Below the pieces are notes generated by a model. The model did no database searches, was not told the origin of the DNA, and saw only the letters and a program-made list of their open reading frames with translations. The position numbers and the translations under genes are program-made. This document shows, piece after piece, positions 34,358-42,890 of a DNA stretch of 64,000 nucleotides. Each line of letters begins with the position of its first letter. The first letter of the stretch is position 1. Source of the DNA: CAYRDC01 sp964422925 (lineage in GTDB: Bacteria > Bacteroidota > Bacteroidia > Chitinophagales > S012-47); contig CAYRDC010000001.1 in the NCBI GenBank assembly GCA_964422925.1, forward strand, positions 171,544-235,543, read 5' to 3'.

Positions 34358-37300
34358 CTATTGAATGTTTCTAAAGTAATTTTCTACTACATTTTTGTAA
34401 AAAGGTTTCAGGGCAGGAGGTGTGGTTTTGTAAAGCTCCAGCATTGCTTCCCGTTTTTTCAGGTATTCTTCTATTTCCGGAGGCAGTTCACGGGTGGTTT
34501 CCCGGGCCGTCTGGCTTTCCCGTTCAGGGGATTCTTCCTGCTGACGTTCAGCCTTTTCCGCCTCTAGGAGCCTCACTAAAATATCTTGCTGACGCTTCAG
34601 GAGCTCGTTGGTTATTTGTTTATTGACAATATCTTTTTCACTCTTGTCCATTTCTTTTGCAATTTCTTCCAGTTGCCCGTTGTTCCCCTCTTTGCCTTTT
34701 TCATTGTCTTTGTTGTATTGCTCCAGGGCTTTCCGGATGGCTGCCTGCCGGGCTGCCAGTTCTGCCAGTCCGCGGCTCATTTTCTGCGAACGGCCTTGTT
34801 GCCCGCCAGATTGCAATTGTTTTTTCATTTCCTCCAGTTGCTGATTCAACTGTTTTTGCATTTCGCCAAGATCTTTCAGGCTTGGCCCCTGGCTTGGTTT
34901 CTGGCACATTTGGGAGCCGGGCATCATACCGGACATTTGTTGCTGAAGGGCCTGCAATACTTCATCCAGCATCAGCGCCAGGTTGTTATAATGCATCATT
35001 GCGTATTGCTGGGCTTGACGAGCCTGGGGGAGATTGTGAGCCGATAGGCGGTCTATGGACTGATTCAGGTTTTTATTTAGCTCTTTAAGCTCTCGGTTGA
35101 CAAAATTGCTTAATTGGAATACGCGTTTTCCCAAAGACTGTAAACTGTCCGCAACCATCCGGGTATCCCTCCGGATTTTTTGCTGGTCTTCCATCAGGTG
35201 TTTATAAGCGGGGCTGTTGGGCGGGGTTTCTCCCAGTTTATCCAATATAGCCTCCTGGTCTTTGGAAAGCTTTATGAGGTTTTCCAGCAGCTGTCGCGTA
35301 CTTTCCATGTCGATCCGTATCTGGTCCATTTCACCCTGGGCCATCATGCTGCTGAGTTGTTGCTGCATCTGACGCATTTTCTTCGAGGCGTTTTTTTGCG
35401 AACCAGATGCTTTTTTCTTTTTACCCTGCTGCAATTGCTGCAGCCCTTCCTGCATATCCTGGCTTATTTCCTGCTCCTGTTGGTCCGTCTCAGGGAAAGG
35501 GTGTTGGTTTTGCAGATTTTTGTTCAACTCTTCTAACCGGTCAAGGTCTTTTTGGATCTTCTCAAATTCTTTATTCAGGGCTTCCTGTTCCTCCGCCAGT
35601 TTTTCATTGTCGGCTGAACGGTTTGAGGTTTCTTCTGCCAGGCTGTCCTGTTCCTCCGCCAGCTCTTCCACTTCATTCAACACGTTTTCCAGGTTCTGCT
35701 GAAATTCAAGCTCTTTAAACAATTCAAGGGCCTTGTCCAGCTCTTTTTCCAGCAGATCGTTGTCCAAGGAAATATCTTGCAACTCTTTCATTAATTCATC
35801 CGGATCCAGCTCCTCCATTAACCGTTGCAATTCTTCCAGTTTTTCCTTCAGTTCATCAGATAATAACTGATCAAGCAGATCCTGCAGCTTTTTCTGTTTT
35901 TCAAGAAATTCCTCTGATAGGGGGTTTAACTTGTCCTGCTGGCGAAAAGCCTCATTCATTTTGTTTTGAAGCTGTTTGATGTCTTCCTGGAGCGATTGGT
36001 TTTTTTGCAGAAGATTTTCAAGGGCCTGCCGGTCTTCCCATGAAAGCTTTTCCTTGTTTAACAGTCTTTCCTGAAGCTTTTCAATTTCCTGGTTGATTTC
36101 CCTGGCTTCCTTGAGTTTTTGCTCGAAAGTATTTCGCACCTCTTGGTTTTCCCGGTTCAGCTGTTGCTTTATTTCGTCTTCAGTGGGCAGGCTAAAACTC
36201 ATGAGAGGCGTTTTAGACATTTTAGGCCCATGGACCCCGTCATTGTCCCACACGGCAAAATAGTAGCTCAACTTATCACCGGGCAACAGCCCCAGGCTAT
36301 CCACGAAGAAGGTGTAATTAAAATTCAGCGACCTGCCCGAAAAAGAAGCGGGTACCCGGGCAAACTGGTATTTATCCAGAGTTGCCAGGCCGGTGCGTTG
36401 CAAGCGATAGAAAAAGCCCATTTGCGTGAACCCGTAATCGTCAGTGGCCTCTCCCATAAAAAACACATAGGCGCGGTCTGTGCTGTCAACGATTTGGGTT
36501 ACCCGGACTTCTGGATACAGGTCCGGCACCACGGTCACCGTATAGGAAATGGAATCAGGCACCTGCACATAAGAGTTGTTAAAAAGCACTGTATAACGGG
36601 CACTTTCGGTCAGGAAGGTGTCGGCTATGAAAAGGTTTTCCTGGAGGTTTTTGGCCTGAATGCGTTTATCTCCGATTCTGAGAAAAATGCTCTCGGTTTG
36701 CTGCGTGTTAAACATCCACCGGATGCGGGTGCCGGCCGGAACCACAAAATCTCCTTCATTGTCGAGGGTTATATCTTTTCTACCGGTGTAACCCGGGAAA
36801 TCGAGGTAGGCCTTAAAGCGGGCGATTACCGGTCGTGGTAATACGTGCAGCACATAAGGCCCGGACTGAACGCTGTTGGCGCTCAGCGTAAAGCGGATAT
36901 CTTCGTTTGGCTTCCGGAAGGTATATGAAAATTCACCCGGGGCGGTTTGCTGAAACCGGAACCGGTGGTTGCCGGAAATCGCGTAAAGTTGTTCCGGCAT
37001 CACACGGCCCTCTGTTTTTACCTGCAGCACAAAGTCTTCAAACTGAGGTGTCTCCAGCTTATGGTTGAGGATAATTATCTGGAAAGGAGCAGGTGGCTCA
37101 AATGCCGTGCTGTTGTGTACCAGGCGGTAATTGCTTTCGCGCAGGAGGTTTGGGGCCGAAATGATCAAGAGCAGCAATAAGGCTACAGGCGGCAGGGCGT
37201 ATTTCAGGTATTTCCTGTTTTTTTTCAGGTTAATGGCCCGGGTAAATGGGATCAATTGCAAATTCCGGGTTTTTTGTTCGATGCTTGCCCGGATCAGCTC

Positions 37301-37672
37301 CCGGTTATCAGAGGTATCTTCCAGCTCTTTAAGCTGAAGCACATTCAGCAAACGGTCAGCTACTTCGGGGAAATGCCGGCCAATCATGATAGCTGCCTTT
37401 TCCCGGCTGATCATTTTTCCCAGGCGGAAATACCGGAGCAAAGGAAGCACGACCCAGGCTGTCAGGGTTCCGGCAGACAACAGGAGGTATCCGTAAAATA
37501 TAATCCTCCGGGGCCATATCCCGAGATAGAGGTAATACTCGGCCACGCTGAACAGAATATACAGCGTTAACAACAGCCCGGAAAACCACAGCAATCCGCG
37601 TATTACCCGGTTCAGGTAGTACTTGCGGGTGAACGCATCAATTTTACGGATCAGCAAAGTATAATTGTCCAT
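34358..37672 (-). CDS. Large membrane protein with Gln/Glu-rich coiled coil (DUF4175-like)
   Basis: A protein of about 1104 aa. It has N-terminal membrane helices at about residues 22-45, 57-80 and 150-168, and a beta-rich extracytoplasmic region to about 480. About 550 residues of almost continuous charged, Gln-rich coiled coil follow (for example EINQEIEKLQERLLNKEKL). The pattern matches a Bacteroidota family often called DUF4175-like; the role is unknown. The start at 37672 is preferred because a TAATTTTG element (37691-37698, minus strand) places transcription start beyond the earlier in-frame codons. It stands before the anti-sigma-type gene. Confidence 0.8.
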   Translation of the reverse strand: MDNYTLLIRKIDAFTRKYYLNRVIRGLLWFSGLLLTLYILFSVAEYYLYLGIWPRRIIFYGYLLLSAGTLTAWVVLPLLRYFRLGKMISREKAAIMIGRHFPEVADRLLNVLQLKELEDTSDNRELIRASIEQKTRNLQLIPFTRAINLKKNRKYLKYALPPVALLLLLIISAPNLLRESNYRLVHNSTAFEPPAPFQIIILNHKLETPQFEDFVLQVKTEGRVMPEQLYAISGNHRFRFQQTAPGEFSYTFRKPNEDIRFTLSANSVQSGPYVLHVLPRPVIARFKAYLDFPGYTGRKDITLDNEGDFVVPAGTRIRWMFNTQQTESIFLRIGDKRIQAKNLQENLFIADTFLTESARYTVLFNNSYVQVPDSISYTVTVVPDLYPEVRVTQIVDSTDRAYVFFMGEATDDYGFTQMGFFYRLQRTGLATLDKYQFARVPASFSGRSLNFNYTFFVDSLGLLPGDKLSYYFAVWDNDGVHGPKMSKTPLMSFSLPTEDEIKQQLNRENQEVRNTFEQKLKEAREINQEIEKLQERLLNKEKLSWEDRQALENLLQKNQSLQEDIKQLQNKMNEAFRQQDKLNPLSEEFLEKQKKLQDLLDQLLSDELKEKLEELQRLMEELDPDELMKELQDISLDNDLLEKELDKALELFKELEFQQNLENVLNEVEELAEEQDSLAEETSNRSADNEKLAEEQEALNKEFEKIQKDLDRLEELNKNLQNQHPFPETDQQEQEISQDMQEGLQQLQQGKKKKASGSQKNASKKMRQMQQQLSSMMAQGEMDQIRIDMESTRQLLENLIKLSKDQEAILDKLGETPPNSPAYKHLMEDQQKIRRDTRMVADSLQSLGKRVFQLSNFVNRELKELNKNLNQSIDRLSAHNLPQARQAQQYAMMHYNNLALMLDEVLQALQQQMSGMMPGSQMCQKPSQGPSLKDLGEMQKQLNQQLEEMKKQLQSGGQQGRSQKMSRGLAELAARQAAIRKALEQYNKDNEKGKEGNNGQLEEIAKEMDKSEKDIVNKQITNELLKRQQDILVRLLEAEKAERQQEESPERESQTARETTRELPPEIEEYLKKREAMLELYKTTPPALKPFYKNVVENYFRNIQ

Positions 37673-37690
37673 TGAGGCCGGCATCATTTT

Positions 37691-37698
37691 CAAAATTA
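37691..37698 (-). promoter_or_regulatory. -7 element before the coiled-coil membrane protein
   Basis: On the minus strand TAATTTTG matches TAnnTTTG and predicts transcription from about 37685, about 13 bases before the chosen ATG at 37672. No TTTG occurs at the standard upstream spacing. Confidence 0.4.
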
Positions 37699-37844
37699 CA
37701 GATTATCAAACGCAGAAGTTTATGGATTATTCCTGTTGGGCCTATAGCATAGAACCATCCATGGGCTCCGGTTGTTCCGCAACCCAAACTTGATAGTATG
37801 GGATGAAACAACCGCTTTTATTGCATAAATACACCAGCCGGCTC

Positions 37845-38615
37845 TCAAAAATCAAGCACCGCCAGCACAGGGCAGTGATCGGAATGATTGACTTCATTGA
37901 GAATATCTGCATCCTTCAGGGCAGATTGCAGAGAAGGCGTAATAGCGTGATAATCAATGCGCCACCCCTTATTATTCGTCCGGGCATTGGCGCGGAAACT
38001 CCACCACGAATAACGGTGTGGTTCCGGGTGGAAAACCCGGAAGGTGTCAATAAACCCGGATTCAAAAAAGCGGTCCATCCACGCCCGTTCTTCCGGCAAA
38101 AACCCTGAACTGTTTTTGTTGCCCACCGGGTCATGAATGTCAATGGGCTTATGGCAGATATTGAAATCCCCGCTGACCATCAGGCACGGCCTTTCATTTT
38201 TGAGTTCTGCAACAAAGTTCAGGTAGTCTTCAAGGAAAGCCATTTTTACCGCCTGCCGGTGATCTCCGGATGATCCGGATGGGAAATAGGTGCATAAAAT
38301 CGTGACCTCCCCGAAATCAGCCCGGAGCACACGGCCTTCGCTGTCATATTCCGGCATGCCCATGCCAGGGATCACGCGGTCAGGCTCCGTCCGGCTTAAA
38401 ATGCCCACTCCACTGTATCCTTTCTTTTCTGCGGAATACCAGTAATGATGATAGCCGAGGTATTCCAGGGTGGCCGTATCAATTTGTTCCGGCTGGGCTT
38501 TGGTCTCCTGCAGCAGAACGATATCAAAGCAGTTCTGATCGAGCCACTCATAAAACCCTTTTCTTGCGGCCGACCGGATTCCGTTTACATTGTAAGTAAT
38601 GATTTTCCGGGTCAT
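37845..38615 (-). CDS. xth: Exodeoxyribonuclease III
   Basis: A 256-aa AP endonuclease/3'-5' exonuclease of the base excision repair pathway. Conserved motifs are ITYNVNGIRSAARKG at about residues 5-19, FDIVLLQETKA near 30-40 with the metal-binding Glu, SGDFNICHKPID with the catalytic Asp and Asn, and the terminal NHSDHCPVLAVLDF with the catalytic His. It is last in a compact minus-strand run, 6 bases after the cyclophilin gene. Confidence 0.95.
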   Translation of the reverse strand: MTRKIITYNVNGIRSAARKGFYEWLDQNCFDIVLLQETKAQPEQIDTATLEYLGYHHYWYSAEKKGYSGVGILSRTEPDRVIPGMGMPEYDSEGRVLRADFGEVTILCTYFPSGSSGDHRQAVKMAFLEDYLNFVAELKNERPCLMVSGDFNICHKPIDIHDPVGNKNSSGFLPEERAWMDRFFESGFIDTFRVFHPEPHRYSWWSFRANARTNNKGWRIDYHAITPSLQSALKDADILNEVNHSDHCPVLAVLDF

Positions 38616-38621
38616 ATTCCG

Positions 38622-39275
38622 TTATTTTTCCAGGCTGATCCACATACGAATATTCTTCAGGGGCCTGTCGTTCTGGTCAGTTGGTACTCCGGCTATCTTG
38701 TCAATAACTTCAAGCCCTTCCACCACTTCGCCAAAAACAGTGAATTTCAGCAGGTAAAGATGCGGTGTACCCCCTATGGTCTTGTAAATTTCCCGGTGTT
38801 CAGGCGGAATGGTTCCCCCGTATTGCTGTTCCAGGTAATCCAATTGATCGTCTGTAAAAACCTGTCCCTGCACTATGTAAAACTGGCATCCGCTGGAAGC
38901 CAGTTCCGGATTGTTGTCCCTGGCAGCTGCAATGACGCCTTTTTTATGTACAATCCCCGGATCAAATTCATTGGGAATGTAATAGCCGATATCCCCATTG
39001 CCCAGCAGAGCACCCTGCGGTGCGTTCCGGGAGTCAGGGTCGCCACCCTGGATCATAAACTGCGGAATTACCCGGTGGAACAACAGGTTGTCGTAAAATC
39101 CTTCCTTGACCAGTTTTATGAAATTATCCCGGTGCCGGGGTGTGCTATCATACAATCTGACTTTCATGTCCCCATAATCCGTGTGGATGACCACCAGAGG
39201 TTCGCTTTCCTGGGCGCATGAGACGGCCATCAGCAGGGCCAGGACGGGAAAAAGTAAGAAATTTTTCTTTCTCAT
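38622..39275 (-). CDS. Cyclophilin-type peptidylprolyl isomerase, lipoprotein
   Basis: A 217-aa exported prolyl isomerase. The signal with lipobox ALLMAVSC predicts an outer-membrane or periplasmic lipoprotein. The cyclophilin core has LLFHRVIPQFMIQGGDP and SSGCQFYIVQG, and the insertion between them contains GNGDIGYYIPNEFD. The start ATG at 39275 overlaps the upstream gene stop by one base (TGATG). A TTG one codon earlier is less likely. Confidence 0.93.
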   Translation of the reverse strand: MRKKNFLLFPVLALLMAVSCAQESEPLVVIHTDYGDMKVRLYDSTPRHRDNFIKLVKEGFYDNLLFHRVIPQFMIQGGDPDSRNAPQGALLGNGDIGYYIPNEFDPGIVHKKGVIAAARDNNPELASSGCQFYIVQGQVFTDDQLDYLEQQYGGTIPPEHREIYKTIGGTPHLYLLKFTVFGEVVEGLEVIDKIAGVPTDQNDRPLKNIRMWISLEK

Positions 39276-39619
39276 CAACCTAAACTGTTTTTGGTAAAGT
39301 AATTAAGGATTTGTTTTTTTATCAATAATTCTTGTTGCTCCTGACCTTCCGGGGCTTTTTTACCTGTTGGCTTAAAATGTGGCCAGCCGTTTTCATCGCG
39401 GCCTTCCGGGATATAGTACCCTTCTTCGATCAGCAGGGAGCAAACGCCAACGTGCATTAAATCCTGCTTCTCTTCCTTGGTAAACCTGCTACTAAAGCGG
39501 CCGGACTCCTGGATTCCTATCAAATAAAGCAATGCGTTCAGGTCAGGCTTCCGTCCAAGGCGCGCTTCCAGCTTGGTGCATAAATCATCAAACGACTGTT
39601 CTATTTGCTCTTTGTTCAT
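39275..39619 (-). CDS. Conserved small protein of unknown function
   Basis: A 114-aa soluble, mostly helical protein (MNKEQIEQSFDDLCTKLEAR, then a YLIGIQESGR segment and a C-terminal helix LLIKKQILNYF). I recognise no domain. It is fixed between the nitrilase and cyclophilin genes, with 23 bases before it and a 1-base overlap after, so it is translated from the same message. The ATG at 39619 is used rather than an overlapping TTG nine codons upstream. Confidence 0.75.
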   Translation of the reverse strand: MNKEQIEQSFDDLCTKLEARLGRKPDLNALLYLIGIQESGRFSSRFTKEEKQDLMHVGVCSLLIEEGYYIPEGRDENGWPHFKPTGKKAPEGQEQQELLIKKQILNYFTKNSLG

Positions 39620-39642
39620 AAAAACGATCCCGGTTGTACGAT

Positions 39643-40416
39643 TCAACGGTGTATGGTGAACTCGTCCCGGTCTTTCAGGAAAGGCAATTTACCGCGAATT
39701 TCCAGCAAATCTTCTTTTTTAAGAGTTTCCGTGATAATACCTTCCCGGTCTTTCAGATGGTGCAGGGTATTTCCCAACGGGTCGATTATGGTGCTGTTTC
39801 CGCTATGGTATTTGCCGTTGCCGTCCGTACCGGTTCGGTTCACCCCAATGACAAAAGCCTGGTTTTCAATAGCCCGGGCCTGCAGCAGAGAATTCCAGGC
39901 CCGGGACCTGGCTTCCGGCCAGTTCGCCACAAATAAAAGCAGATCGTAGTCCATATTATTGCGCAACCATACGGGAAAACGCAGGTCATAGCAGATAAGG
40001 GGCATGATTTTCCAGCCACGCCATTCCACTACCAACCGGTCCCTGCCAGCCGAGAACACGCTTTCTTCAGCCGCCAGGGAAAACAAGTGCCTTTTGTCAT
40101 AAGTTACAAAAGAACCGTCAGGTTGCATCCAGATTAACCGGTTATAATATTTTCCGGATTCCTCAATAGCCAGGCTGCCGCAAACCACGGCATCCCACTG
40201 CCCGGCCTGTTGTTCCATCCATTGCATGGTGGGCCCGCCCATCTTTTCGGCAACGGCCGCAGCGTTCATTGTAAACCCGGTGTTGAACATTTCAGGCAGG
40301 ACAATCAAATCGGTTTTGGATGCCAGGTTGCTGATATGCCGGCCCAGGGCCTCGCGGTTGGCTTCCGGGTCTTCCCAGGCAGTATCCGGCTGAATAAGGC
40401 TGACATGAAGATCCAT
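39643..40416 (-). CDS. Nitrilase-family amidohydrolase, probable omega-amidase
   Basis: A 257-aa carbon-nitrogen hydrolase with the Glu-Lys-Cys triad visible: Glu in LIVLPEMFNTGF near residues 37-48, Lys in YDKRHLFSL near 105-113, and Cys in PLICYDLRFPVWLR near 139-152. Length and motifs resemble YafV/Nit2, which hydrolyse alpha-ketoglutaramate. The adjacent aminotransferase (3-base gap) is of the type that produces such omega-amides, which supports an omega-amidase or methionine-salvage role. Confidence 0.88.
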   Translation of the reverse strand: MDLHVSLIQPDTAWEDPEANREALGRHISNLASKTDLIVLPEMFNTGFTMNAAAVAEKMGGPTMQWMEQQAGQWDAVVCGSLAIEESGKYYNRLIWMQPDGSFVTYDKRHLFSLAAEESVFSAGRDRLVVEWRGWKIMPLICYDLRFPVWLRNNMDYDLLLFVANWPEARSRAWNSLLQARAIENQAFVIGVNRTGTDGNGKYHSGNSTIIDPLGNTLHHLKDREGIITETLKKEDLLEIRGKLPFLKDRDEFTIHR

Positions 40417-40419
40417 GGT

Positions 40420-41577
40420 TTATATTTTTTTCAGGATGGCCGCGGCTTTCTGTAGGGTTTTTTCAGATTTTGCGAAGCAGAACCGCAAAACTCTTTGATC
40501 GCTGCCCCGATTGTACAGGGCGGAAACCGGGATGGAAGCAATGCCATGCTCCCGGGTAAGTTTTTCAGCCATGACCGTATCCGGTTCATCCGAGATGGCA
40601 CTGTAATCGAGCAGCTGGAAGTAGGTGCCCTGTGACGGACGGAAGCTGAAACGCGATTCGCTTACCAGATCGAGGAACAAGTCTCTCTTTTTCTGGTAAA
40701 ATTCCGGCAAGCCCAGGTAAGATTCCTCCCGGTCCATGTAATCGGCCAGGGCATATTGCAGCGGGGTCATGGAAGAAAAAACGATGAACTGGTGAACCCG
40801 CCTGAATTCTTTCATCAGTTCGGCAGGGGCTATGCAGTAACCCATCTTCCAGCCGGTGTTGTGATAGGTTTTTCCAAAGGAAAACACCACAAAGCTCCGC
40901 TGGAAAAGTTTGGGAAACCGCAATACGGACTGGTGCAGCAAACCGTCAAAAATAATGTGCTCATACACTTCATCGCTTAAAACCAGAATGTCCGTGCCGT
41001 CTGTAATCTTTTCAAGCTGCATCATATCAAAGGCTGTCAGGGCGGTGCCGGTCGGGTTATTGGGCGTGTTGATGATGATCATCCGGGTGCGCTGGCTGAT
41101 CCGGTTTTTGACGGCTTCCCAGTTGATGTGATAGTCGGGCGGTTCCAGCTGAACGTAAATGGGTATTCCGCCATTCAGTAAAATGGCAGGCACGTAACAG
41201 TCGTAGGCTGGTTCCAGCACAATAACTTCATCTCCTTCATGAACTACCGCGGTTATGGCGGAGTAAATAGCTTCTGTTCCCCCTGACGTAATGTTGATTT
41301 CCAGTTCCTGGTCAACTGAAAGGGCGTACAGCTTTTCGGTTTTCCGGGCGATTTTATCCCGCAGTTCGGGAATTCCCTGCATAGGCGCGTACTGGTTGAA
41401 CCCTTTACGCATGTAGTGGTTGACCAGCTTTATCAGTTCCGGATCTCCGGAGAAATCGGGAAATCCCTGGGATAAGTTGATCGCGTTATGCTGCTTCGCC
41501 ATGGCCGACATCACCGTAAAAATGGTTGTGCCAATGGAAGGTAGCTTTGAATTAACCCCAATGTTTTGCCTGGTCAT
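40420..41577 (-). CDS. Class I/II aminotransferase, methionine/glutamine type
   Basis: A 385-aa PLP enzyme related to kynurenine/methionine aminotransferases (YbdL/GTK group). Visible are INLSQGFPDFSG at the N-terminus, NTPNNPTGTA near residues 170-179, the Schiff-base Lys in SFGKTYHNTGWKMGY near 232-246, and the C-terminal Arg in VLRFCFAKSE. With the neighbouring omega-amidase it may form the glutamine transaminase-omega-amidase route used in methionine salvage. The exact substrate is inferred. Confidence 0.9.
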   Translation of the reverse strand: MTRQNIGVNSKLPSIGTTIFTVMSAMAKQHNAINLSQGFPDFSGDPELIKLVNHYMRKGFNQYAPMQGIPELRDKIARKTEKLYALSVDQELEINITSGGTEAIYSAITAVVHEGDEVIVLEPAYDCYVPAILLNGGIPIYVQLEPPDYHINWEAVKNRISQRTRMIIINTPNNPTGTALTAFDMMQLEKITDGTDILVLSDEVYEHIIFDGLLHQSVLRFPKLFQRSFVVFSFGKTYHNTGWKMGYCIAPAELMKEFRRVHQFIVFSSMTPLQYALADYMDREESYLGLPEFYQKKRDLFLDLVSESRFSFRPSQGTYFQLLDYSAISDEPDTVMAEKLTREHGIASIPVSALYNRGSDQRVLRFCFAKSEKTLQKAAAILKKI

Positions 41578-41618
41578 AAAGTCTTTTCAGGAAATTCAAC
41601 CGCCATACAGCGGGTTGG

Positions 41619-42698
41619 TTACAGGTAATTCCCCAGCTTTTTGCTTTTAATATCAGCTAATATAGCTTTGATCTTTTGTTCCTGTGTTTTCTCACAAATC
41701 AGCAGGGCGTCCTCCGTGTCGACAACAATAAAATTATCCAGTCCCTGCAGGACCACCAGCTTTTGGTCCGGAACCATGACCATACAGTTGCTGGCGTCAT
41801 AGATCATAACCTTTTTGCCGGATACGGCATTCCCGTAATAGTCTTTCGGGTAGTGTTCATACAGGGAAGCCCAGGTGCCGAGGTCGGACCAGCCGAATTG
41901 TGCGGGTATTACCCGGACATTGGTGGCTTTTTCCATCACGCCATAATCAATGCTGATGCTCGGGCAGGTGCTGTAAGCTTCCCTGACAAACTCCGCCTCG
42001 CGTTCCGTATTGTATAAACGTTTGCCCTGGCTGAAGTTATCGCAAACTTCCGGCAGATATTTTTTCAGGGCCCTGATGATGGTATTTCCGTTCCAGATAA
42101 AAATTCCGGAATTCCACAGGAAATCCCCGCTGGCCAGGAATTTTTTAGCCAGTTCAAGATCCGGTTTCTCGGTAAAGGTTTTTACACGATAGGTTCCGTG
42201 ATTCCCCGAGTCTTCATTAAACTGGATGTATCCGTATCCTGTATCAGGGCGTGTGGGATGGATGCCCAAGGTAAGCAGGCAATTGTTCTCGGCCACATAT
42301 TTCAGGCCGTCCCCGATCACGCGGACAAATTCTTTTTCCCGGATTACCAGATGATCCGAAGGAGCCACTACCATGCAGGCTTTTGGGTCGAGGGCCATGA
42401 TTTTGTGGCTGAAATAGGCAATGCAGGGAGCCGTATTTTTCCGGAGCGGTTCACCGATGATTTGTTCAGCGCGGATGCCCGGGAGCTGTTCCCGGACAGT
42501 ATCTGTATATTTTTCGTTGGTGAGAATGTATATGTTTTCTTCAGGTACAATTTTCCGGAAACGGTCCCAGGTGGTTTGCAGGAGGGTTTTGCCGGTGCCC
42601 AGGATATCCAAAAACTGTTTTGGCATGTTATCCCGGCTTTTTGGCCAAAACCGGCTTCCTACGCCACCGGCCATAATGGCAACATAAGCATGCTCCAT
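41619..42698 (-). CDS. manC: Mannose-1-phosphate guanylyltransferase
   Basis: A 359-aa nucleotidyltransferase making GDP-mannose for glycan synthesis. The N-terminal signature is AIMAGGVGSRFWPKSRDNMP, followed by KQFLDILG, VVAPSDHLV, FTEKPDLELA, FLWNSGIFIW and the C-terminal DWxDLGTW-like segment FGWSDLGTWASLYEH. It lacks the isomerase domain of bifunctional enzymes. The ATG at 42698 is chosen over a GTG ten codons earlier. It begins the run that continues to xth. Confidence 0.93.
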   Translation of the reverse strand: MEHAYVAIMAGGVGSRFWPKSRDNMPKQFLDILGTGKTLLQTTWDRFRKIVPEENIYILTNEKYTDTVREQLPGIRAEQIIGEPLRKNTAPCIAYFSHKIMALDPKACMVVAPSDHLVIREKEFVRVIGDGLKYVAENNCLLTLGIHPTRPDTGYGYIQFNEDSGNHGTYRVKTFTEKPDLELAKKFLASGDFLWNSGIFIWNGNTIIRALKKYLPEVCDNFSQGKRLYNTEREAEFVREAYSTCPSISIDYGVMEKATNVRVIPAQFGWSDLGTWASLYEHYPKDYYGNAVSGKKVMIYDASNCMVMVPDQKLVVLQGLDNFIVVDTEDALLICEKTQEQKIKAILADIKSKKLGNYL

Positions 42699-42890
42699 TT
42701 TAAGGTAAATTTTAGATGAAAGTGCCACAAAACTAAGGAATTCACATGGGCTAGCCGTATTTTAGCAAACCCTTTTTCCTGCCGGATTGTTCTTTTGAAA
42801 AAAAAGAAAGCGCAATACTTTTTATTACTCAAAAGTTTAAGTATATTTCGATTACCTCCGTAATCAAAGTATCAAAACAAGGGGATCTGA

